Shown here piece after piece: positions 6,262-10,705 of a DNA stretch of 10,705 nt; the stretch's first letter is position 1; the number at the start of each line of letters is the position of its first letter. Under the pieces are notes generated by a model, which was given only the letters and a program-made list of their open reading frames with translations, was not told the DNA's origin and made no database searches. A program made the translations under genes and the position numbers. The stretch spans positions 1-10,705 of the forward strand of contig DJCX01000098.1 in the NCBI GenBank assembly GCA_002430755.1. Direction: 5' to 3'. Origin of the DNA: Flavobacteriales bacterium UBA5939. Lineage in GTDB: Bacteria > Bacteroidota > Bacteroidia > Flavobacteriales > Schleiferiaceae.

Positions 6262-8260
6262 AATAGTACAACTGACTACCCAAATTTTTAGCGATACAGC
6301 TGCCCAAGAGAAAGCAGTGGAGATGATTAAGAAGCGCGACCACAACGAGATGGCCGTGCTTTTCCCGGATACCCATGTGGAACCGCTGTTTGCTGCATTG
6401 AGCGAACTACCAGTTCCTATACAGGCACGCAGCTACGCCCCTAGTCAGGGGAAGCTCAAGGCCGTGGAATGGGCGCAAGAATTAGGCGCTAAGGTCGTTG
6501 AGCAGTGGACGCTCGTAGATGGTGTGTTTACCGCTGATCCAGAAAAAGTAGCCACGGCTGAGATTATTGCCCAATTGAATTACCGAGAGGCGCAAGAGTT
6601 GGCAAGTGCCGGTACGGGATTATTAGATCGTGAGGCGTTGGCTTTGGCGGAAGAATTGGGTGTAGAGATCCATATTCGCAGCATTCACCAGGCTGCCTCA
6701 GGCATAGGTACAGTAATCGATGCCGAAGGTGGGGACAAAGGAATGAAGGCCGTTTCTGCGGTCAGTGATGTTTCCCTTATAAGCATAACCGGTATTGCAT
6801 TCGAAGGGGTAGCCGGTATTGATGCAACAGCTTTTGGAGCGCTTTCTAACGAAGGCATTAGCGTGAAGCTCGTCAGTCAAGCCTCTAGTGAGCGCAGCCT
6901 CGGTCTTGTGGTTTCACAAAAGGATGCCGAGCGTGCCGTTACCGCACTTGAGAAGGCATTTGAAGGTGTTCGTGGGACCGCTATTAAGGCGACTGAAGGA
7001 TTGACCGTACTCAATATTGTCGGTAGACACAACTATGCGCTGGAGCGTGCCATTTATGAGTTAAGACGCAACAATGTTTGGATGCATCTCATTGCCAACA
7101 GTGTAGAAGGGCACCAAATTTCCTTGGTCATTCGCGGTACCAATGAGAAGAAAGCATTAGAAGTGGTACACAGTGCCTTGTTGGGCCAGCACAAGCGTTT
7201 AAACGTCTTCTGCTTTGGTAAAGGACTGGTCGGCGGAACATTTATTCGCCAGGTCTTGGAGAGCGCCGAGCATGTGAAGGAAAAGCGTCATTTAGACGTT
7301 CGTTTAATAGGAGTGGCCGATTCCACCAAATCCCTCTTCTCACCTGAAGGATTGAGCGAAGGATGGAAAGAGGAGCTCGAGCAAAGTACCACATCTAATG
7401 ATCCTGTAGCCATTGCCCAGCAGCTCAAAGATTCTGGATTGACCAACCTAGTGGTGGTTGATAATACTGCCGACGAGCACCTTACCTCGTTCTACCCAGA
7501 GTTTGTCAAGGTGGGTTGTGATCTTGTGGCTAGTAATAAGAAGGGAAATGCCCGTGAGCAGGCCTTTTACGACGACTTGCGAAAGCTATTGGTCAGAAAG
7601 GGCAAAACGTTCAAATACGAAACAAACGTAGGCGCAGGGCTGCCGCTGGTCGATACCCTTTTGCAATTGCACCATAGCCACGATAGAATAACACGAATCA
7701 AAGGCGTTTTTAGCGGTTCTATGAGTTTTTTGTTCAACACCTTTAGTGCCAACGATAGAAACTTTACGGATGTGCTGAACGAAGCACAGAGCAGCGGCTT
7801 TACAGAGCCTGATCCGCGCGAAGACCTTAATGGCATGGACGTCGCGCGTAAACTTTTAATTCTTGCTAGAACGGTAGAGGTTAAGGCAGAAATTAGCGAG
7901 GTAAGCATTCAAAACCTTATTCCCACAGCCTTCCAAAACGAGCAGCCGTACGAAGACTTCAAATCCTGTTTCCCCAAATTGGACGAGCATTACGCTGCAG
8001 TAAAGAGTGCGCTAAAGAAGGATGAGGTACTTCGGTATATCGGAGATTTAGAGATCGACCCAAGCGGTAAAGCTTTGCTGAAGGTGGAGCTGGCTACTGT
8101 GGCTAAAAGTTCTCCTTTAGGCGGTATTCAGGGTTCGGACAGCTTGTTTGAAATCTATACGGAAGGCTACGGCGACCACCCCATGGTCATTCAAGGAGCC
8201 GGTGCAGGCGCTGAGGTCACTGCCCGAGGCGTCTTTAGTGATGTTTTAAGGTTAGGTTAA
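6254..8260 (+). CDS. Homoserine dehydrogenase with tandem ACT domains and a degenerate, truncated aspartokinase domain (ThrA/MetL-derived)
   Basis: 668 residues against about 820 in E. coli ThrA. Residues 1-160 match only the C-terminal part of an aspartokinase domain: WTLVDGVFTADPEKV (85-99) and YREAQELASAG (110-120). The N-terminal KFGGTSV motif is absent, QARSYAPSQG stands where GRGGSD is expected, and the usual GAKVLHPR reads GTGLLDRE. Kinase activity is therefore very unlikely. Two ACT domains follow (about 172-235 and 248-310), then a complete homoserine dehydrogenase: FGKGLVGG (321-328) for nucleotide binding, SNKKGN (428-432), NVGAGLP (458-464), and TEPDPREDLNGMDVARK with Glu518, Asp524, Asp529 and Lys533. 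It reduces aspartate semialdehyde to homoserine with NAD(P)H. It is the last gene of the SAM-controlled operon and overlaps MetX by 8 bp. The retained ACT domains suggest amino-acid feedback. Aspartokinase must come from elsewhere. Confidence 0.93.
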   Translation: MSRIVQLTTQIFSDTAAQEKAVEMIKKRDHNEMAVLFPDTHVEPLFAALSELPVPIQARSYAPSQGKLKAVEWAQELGAKVVEQWTLVDGVFTADPEKVATAEIIAQLNYREAQELASAGTGLLDREALALAEELGVEIHIRSIHQAASGIGTVIDAEGGDKGMKAVSAVSDVSLISITGIAFEGVAGIDATAFGALSNEGISVKLVSQASSERSLGLVVSQKDAERAVTALEKAFEGVRGTAIKATEGLTVLNIVGRHNYALERAIYELRRNNVWMHLIANSVEGHQISLVIRGTNEKKALEVVHSALLGQHKRLNVFCFGKGLVGGTFIRQVLESAEHVKEKRHLDVRLIGVADSTKSLFSPEGLSEGWKEELEQSTTSNDPVAIAQQLKDSGLTNLVVVDNTADEHLTSFYPEFVKVGCDLVASNKKGNAREQAFYDDLRKLLVRKGKTFKYETNVGAGLPLVDTLLQLHHSHDRITRIKGVFSGSMSFLFNTFSANDRNFTDVLNEAQSSGFTEPDPREDLNGMDVARKLLILARTVEVKAEISEVSIQNLIPTAFQNEQPYEDFKSCFPKLDEHYAAVKSALKKDEVLRYIGDLEIDPSGKALLKVELATVAKSSPLGGIQGSDSLFEIYTEGYGDHPMVIQGAGAGAEVTARGVFSDVLRLG

Positions 8261-8273
8261 ATCCAAGGATACC

Positions 8274-8309
8274 GCGACTTTGAGCACGCATTATTCCGGG
8301 TGCGGTCGC
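8274..8309 (+). other. Imperfect stem-loop between the methionine operon and the DUF6428 gene
   Basis: GCGAC (8274-8278) is complementary to GTCGC (8305-8309), and inside it GCAC (8284-8287) to GTGC (8300-8303), giving a 9-bp bulged stem in a 71-bp gap. No T-run follows, so it is not a standard Rho-independent terminator. A TACATTCG (8310-8317), one base off the Bacteroidota -7 consensus, lies just after it, 14 bp before the next ATG, but no suitable -33 TTG is placed upstream. It could be a processing or termination structure, or chance. Confidence 0.25.
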
Positions 8310-8331
8310 TACATTCGAAAAAACTAAGATT

Positions 8332-8796
8332 ATGACTCTCGCAGATTTCCGCACCTTTTTAGACCACGTTGATTCCCTAGAATTTATTCAGGTTGACGGT
8401 ACATCAGTAGCGCCTCATTTTCACATTACAGAGGTAGGTCAGTTGGACCGATTTTTTATTGATTGCGGCGGCACCGTAAGAAAGACCTCAAAGGTGAACT
8501 TTCAGATGTACATCGATGTAGATTTTGACCATCGCTTATCTATTGAAAAGCTTGCAGGTATTGTTGATGCATCTATTGATCAATTGGGCCTTAATCCAAA
8601 TTTTGAGCTGCAAGTTGAATTTCAAGGAACGAGCATCGAAAACTATGGATTGGAATATGAGCAGGGAAAATTCATTTTCCAAGCGCTCCAAACTGACTGT
8701 TTAGCAAAGGATAAATGTGGCATCCCAGATAAGCCCGTTAAAAAGAAAGTTGCCTTAGGTCAAAGCGCTTGCGCTCCGGGCTCAGGTTGCTGCTAG
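8332..8796 (+). CDS. DUF6428 family protein, cysteine-rich C-terminus
   Basis: 154 residues, ATG at 8332, TAG at 8794-8796. Seen: PHFHITEVGQ (28-37), FFIDCGGTVR (41-50) with Cys45, VNFQMYIDVDFDHRLSIEKL (55-74), QTDCLAKDKCGIP (120-132) with Cys123 and Cys129, and a C-terminal tail ACAPGSGCC with Cys147, Cys153 and Cys154. The pattern matches the Bacteroidota family DUF6428 as I recall it. Its members often lie near ArsR regulators and arsenic-resistance genes. The clustered Cys and His residues suggest metal or metalloid binding, but no function is proven. No signal peptide or membrane helix. It is 71 bp downstream of the methionine operon on the same strand, so read-through is possible, and its stop overlaps that of the convergent Fur-family gene. 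No arsR, arsC or acr3 gene is in the window. Confidence 0.8.
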   Translation: MTLADFRTFLDHVDSLEFIQVDGTSVAPHFHITEVGQLDRFFIDCGGTVRKTSKVNFQMYIDVDFDHRLSIEKLAGIVDASIDQLGLNPNFELQVEFQGTSIENYGLEYEQGKFIFQALQTDCLAKDKCGIPDKPVKKKVALGQSACAPGSGCC

Positions 8797-9197
8797 GCAC
8801 TACAGGCTCCGCAGGTCCCTTTCGCAGTAATCTCTAGGCTGTCTATAGCCACACCAGGGAGGGAGAATCCAATCTCATTGCTAAGGTGCAAGCACTCCAC
8901 CGTACCGCAATCGTTGCATTTAAAGTGAATGTGATCGTGGGTGTGTGCTTTGGTTGTACACCCGCCACAAAGCGCATAATAGCTTTCTCCATTTTCTTCT
9001 AACGCCTTATGGATTAGACCTTTTTCAATGAGTGCCAACAGCGTTCGGTACAACGTCGTGCGGTCAAAATCACTTAAGGTTGCTTGCAGCTCCCCGTAAG
9101 GTTTGGCCTGATGACCATCTCCCAATGCCTCTAGAATGGCCAAACGAATTTTGGTCACTCGGAGATCGTGGTTTTTTAAAGTGGTGGCAGCATCCAT
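8793..9197 (-). CDS. Fur-family metalloregulator, probably Zur-like
   Basis: 134 residues, ATG at 9197. Seen: an N-terminal winged helix with LRVTKIRLAILEAL (12-25) and recognition helix DRTTLYRTLLALIEKGLIHK (45-64), then a metal-binding C-terminal half: CGGC (77-80), HTHDHIHFKC (85-94), CNDCGTVEC (94-102) and CGAC (129-132). The Cys94/Cys97 plus Cys129/Cys132 set is the structural zinc site of the Fur superfamily. The His cluster 85-91 supplies regulatory-site ligands. Such repressors bind inverted repeats when metal-loaded. It follows the TonB-dependent receptor gene by 2 bp on the same strand, so one transcript is likely, and it may autoregulate the uptake operon. Zinc is favoured over iron because the receptor resembles ZnuD-type zinc receptors. 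Fur or PerR specificity is not excluded. The operator would be upstream of the receptor, outside the window. Confidence 0.88.
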   Translation of the reverse strand: MDAATTLKNHDLRVTKIRLAILEALGDGHQAKPYGELQATLSDFDRTTLYRTLLALIEKGLIHKALEENGESYYALCGGCTTKAHTHDHIHFKCNDCGTVECLHLSNEIGFSLPGVAIDSLEITAKGTCGACSA

Positions 9198-9199
9198 AG

Positions 9200-10705
9200 T
9201 TAGAAGTTTTGTACCCAGCTCAAGGTGAAATTACGGCCTAAAGCATCTGCAAAATAGCGCTGTCTGTTCAAATAATCGCGATACGAGGTATTGAAGATGT
9301 TTTCAATGCCCACTCTAAACTTTGGTTTGAAACTAACCCCCTTAAGCGTAGCGCCTAAATGGAGGTCGAAAAGATGATAGCTATTTGGTGGTGCAATAAG
9401 GTCCAGACTAGGGTCCCAGTTCCACTGTTGAGCCGTATATCTGTGCATCACAGATAGATTCACATTGCGCCAATTCTTCCATTGCGGAACCTCGTAGCCC
9501 AAATTGTTTTGGACGTTTAAAGGCGGCATGAAATTCAGCGGCAAATTTTCAGAGGTATTCACCCCATGAACATACCCCCAAGATGATTCAAAATTCAAGT
9601 GCTCGCTAATCTCGTATTTGACCACGGCATCACCACCCAATAAACGCGCATCGCACTGCTCGTAGGTAAATACCGGGAAAGCACCACGTATGGTCAACCT
9701 AAAAGTTTGTTGGGGTTGCAAGTAAATATATCCGTCAAAGAAGTGGGTATAGGCCCTAACATCTACGTGAAGTTTTTCACTCACCTTACCTCTTAATTGT
9801 AGGGTGGATTTAAGTCCTGTTTCTTGGTCCAATTCCAGGTTCCCTTCTTCAATACCACTCACACCTTGGTGAAGCCCAAAAGAATACATTTCATTAATCT
9901 CAGGCGGACGCTGGCGCAGTGAACTCTCGGCGAGCACTTGCCATTTGCTCCCTAAATTCCTGCTAATACGACCCAAGAAGCTAAAGTTGTGGTAGTTGTC
10001 GTCGTAGTACACAGGTACTCGAGGTACGCTGTTCGAGAGCTTGGCAATGCTTCTAAACGTATAATCATACCTAGCACCAAACTCTAATTCATATCCCCTG
10101 ACAGCGCGATCCAACGCGATGAAAGCACCATTGGTAAATGCTGTGTAATTGGGAAGGAGAGGAATGATTCCCGTTTCAGGCACGTTCCAGTTATTTTTCC
10201 CTAAAAATTGGTAACCGGTTTCGAGCCAGTCGTTCGACCAAAGCACCTCGTTTTGGATGCTGTACTGTAATAATGATAGGGCTGGGATATCGCTTCTGCC
10301 GCTTCTGCGAACGTCGTATTCTCTACGTTGATCCCTCTGGCCAGCAATATGCCACTCATAAGTCCCTAGTTCCGTATGCTTTTTAAGGCCCGATTTCAAC
10401 TGGTGGTGCTGCACCCATTGACGCGGTGCTTCGATTTCATAAGAGAAGGCAGAATCTGTGAAAAACGGCACTTCGCGCGAGAAGGCGCTCTCGAGATCAG
10501 TTAAGTTGCCAATGTGGCTGCCTCGCATGATGCCATACTCTGCACTGAAGTAATTGTATTTACCCTCCCATTCAAGGGTGTTGTTCCACTGCTTGTGCAG
10601 TTCAGCGTTCGCGTGTGCTTGACGCGTCCCAGTATTGTTTAAGAAATACTTCGGAGCATGACGGTCGCCGTACTGCTTCAACGTGCCTCCTACACGCCAT
10701 TGGAG
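9200..10705 (-). CDS. TonB-dependent outer-membrane receptor (ZnuD-like), 5' end outside window
   Basis: The frame is open to the right edge, giving 501 C-terminal residues. The first possible internal start is a TTG at 10681, but eight sense codons precede it, so the gene continues beyond the window. Seen: repeated amphipathic beta strands of a 22-strand barrel, the conserved RQRPPEINEMYSFGLHQG segment followed by GNLELDQETG, LPLNFMPPL, FDLHLGATL, and the closing NTSYRDYLNRQRYFADALG with terminal ...SWVQNF. The C-terminal Phe is the outer-membrane insertion signal. The RPPEINE and YRDYLNRxRYxAD patterns resemble ZnuD/heme-type receptors of small metal ligands rather than SusC nutrient receptors. 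The signal peptide, plug and TonB box lie outside. The stop is 2 bp before the Fur-family gene, so metal-regulated uptake is the likely role, most probably of zinc. Confidence 0.9.
   Translation of the reverse strand, partial: LQWRVGGTLKQYGDRHAPKYFLNNTGTRQAHANAELHKQWNNTLEWEGKYNYFSAEYGIMRGSHIGNLTDLESAFSREVPFFTDSAFSYEIEAPRQWVQHHQLKSGLKKHTELGTYEWHIAGQRDQRREYDVRRSGRSDIPALSLLQYSIQNEVLWSNDWLETGYQFLGKNNWNVPETGIIPLLPNYTAFTNGAFIALDRAVRGYELEFGARYDYTFRSIAKLSNSVPRVPVYYDDNYHNFSFLGRISRNLGSKWQVLAESSLRQRPPEINEMYSFGLHQGVSGIEEGNLELDQETGLKSTLQLRGKVSEKLHVDVRAYTHFFDGYIYLQPQQTFRLTIRGAFPVFTYEQCDARLLGGDAVVKYEISEHLNFESSWGYVHGVNTSENLPLNFMPPLNVQNNLGYEVPQWKNWRNVNLSVMHRYTAQQWNWDPSLDLIAPPNSYHLFDLHLGATLKGVSFKPKFRVGIENIFNTSYRDYLNRQRYFADALGRNFTLSWVQNF

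Noticed and set aside
6254..6700. The truncated aspartokinase as a pseudogene or sequencing frameshift
   Set aside because: Upstream DNA is the intact MetX gene with an 8-bp overlap, no lost kinase sequence is found in another frame, and the rest of the frame is complete and conserved.
8274..8317. Rho-independent terminator after the homoserine dehydrogenase gene
   Set aside because: A bulged stem exists but no T-run follows it.
8332..9197. An arsenic-resistance cluster built on DUF6428 and the neighbouring regulator
   Set aside because: The regulator is Fur-family, not ArsR, and no arsenate reductase or arsenite exporter is present.
1..10705. CRISPR array, tRNA or rRNA genes, insertion sequence or phage remnants
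   Set aside because: No repeat-spacer pattern, no tRNA/rRNA signature and no transposase or integrase motif was seen on either strand.

Overview
The window looks like a chromosomal segment of a Bacteroidota bacterium, most likely Flavobacteriales. The reasons are the family mix (a Lacal_2735-type small protein, a DUF6428 protein, a GH53 lipoprotein, a MetX/MetZ methionine pathway behind an S-box riboswitch), the lack of clear Shine-Dalgarno sequences before most starts, and compact gene packing. I see no transposase, integrase, tRNA, rRNA or CRISPR array. Two genes run off the window edges: an acyltransferase on the left and a TonB-dependent receptor on the right.

Left third (1-3457). A minus-strand run reads GH53 endo-galactanase lipoprotein -> DUF1801 protein -> lysolipid acyltransferase (partial), with gaps of only about 30 bp. 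Divergent from it, across 34 bp, is a 53-residue Lacal_2735-family protein. That gene converges, with overlapping stop codons, on a second minus-strand pair (alpha/beta hydrolase -> DUF3817 membrane protein) that overlaps by 8 bp.

Middle (3567-8260). A SAM-I (S-box) riboswitch heads a plus-strand four-gene operon: OsmC-like protein, MetZ-type O-acylhomoserine sulfhydrylase, MetX-type homoserine O-acyltransferase, and a homoserine dehydrogenase that carries two ACT domains and a shortened, apparently kinase-dead aspartokinase remnant. Every junction overlaps (ATGA, ATGA, 8 bp). Together the enzymes would convert aspartate semialdehyde to homoserine, then O-acylhomoserine, then homocysteine by direct sulfhydrylation, under SAM feedback. 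Aspartokinase, aspartate-semialdehyde dehydrogenase and methionine synthase are not in the window.

Right third (8332-10705). A cysteine-rich DUF6428 protein on the plus strand converges, again with overlapping stops, on a minus-strand pair: a TonB-dependent receptor (3' part only) followed 2 bp later by a Fur-family, probably Zur-like, regulator. The pair suggests a metal-uptake operon, most likely zinc.

The most interesting points are the riboswitch region, where a 9-bp downstream complement to the P1-J1/2 strand offers a SAM-free alternative fold close to the start codon, and the kinase-less aspartokinase/homoserine dehydrogenase dedicated to a SAM-controlled methionine operon.
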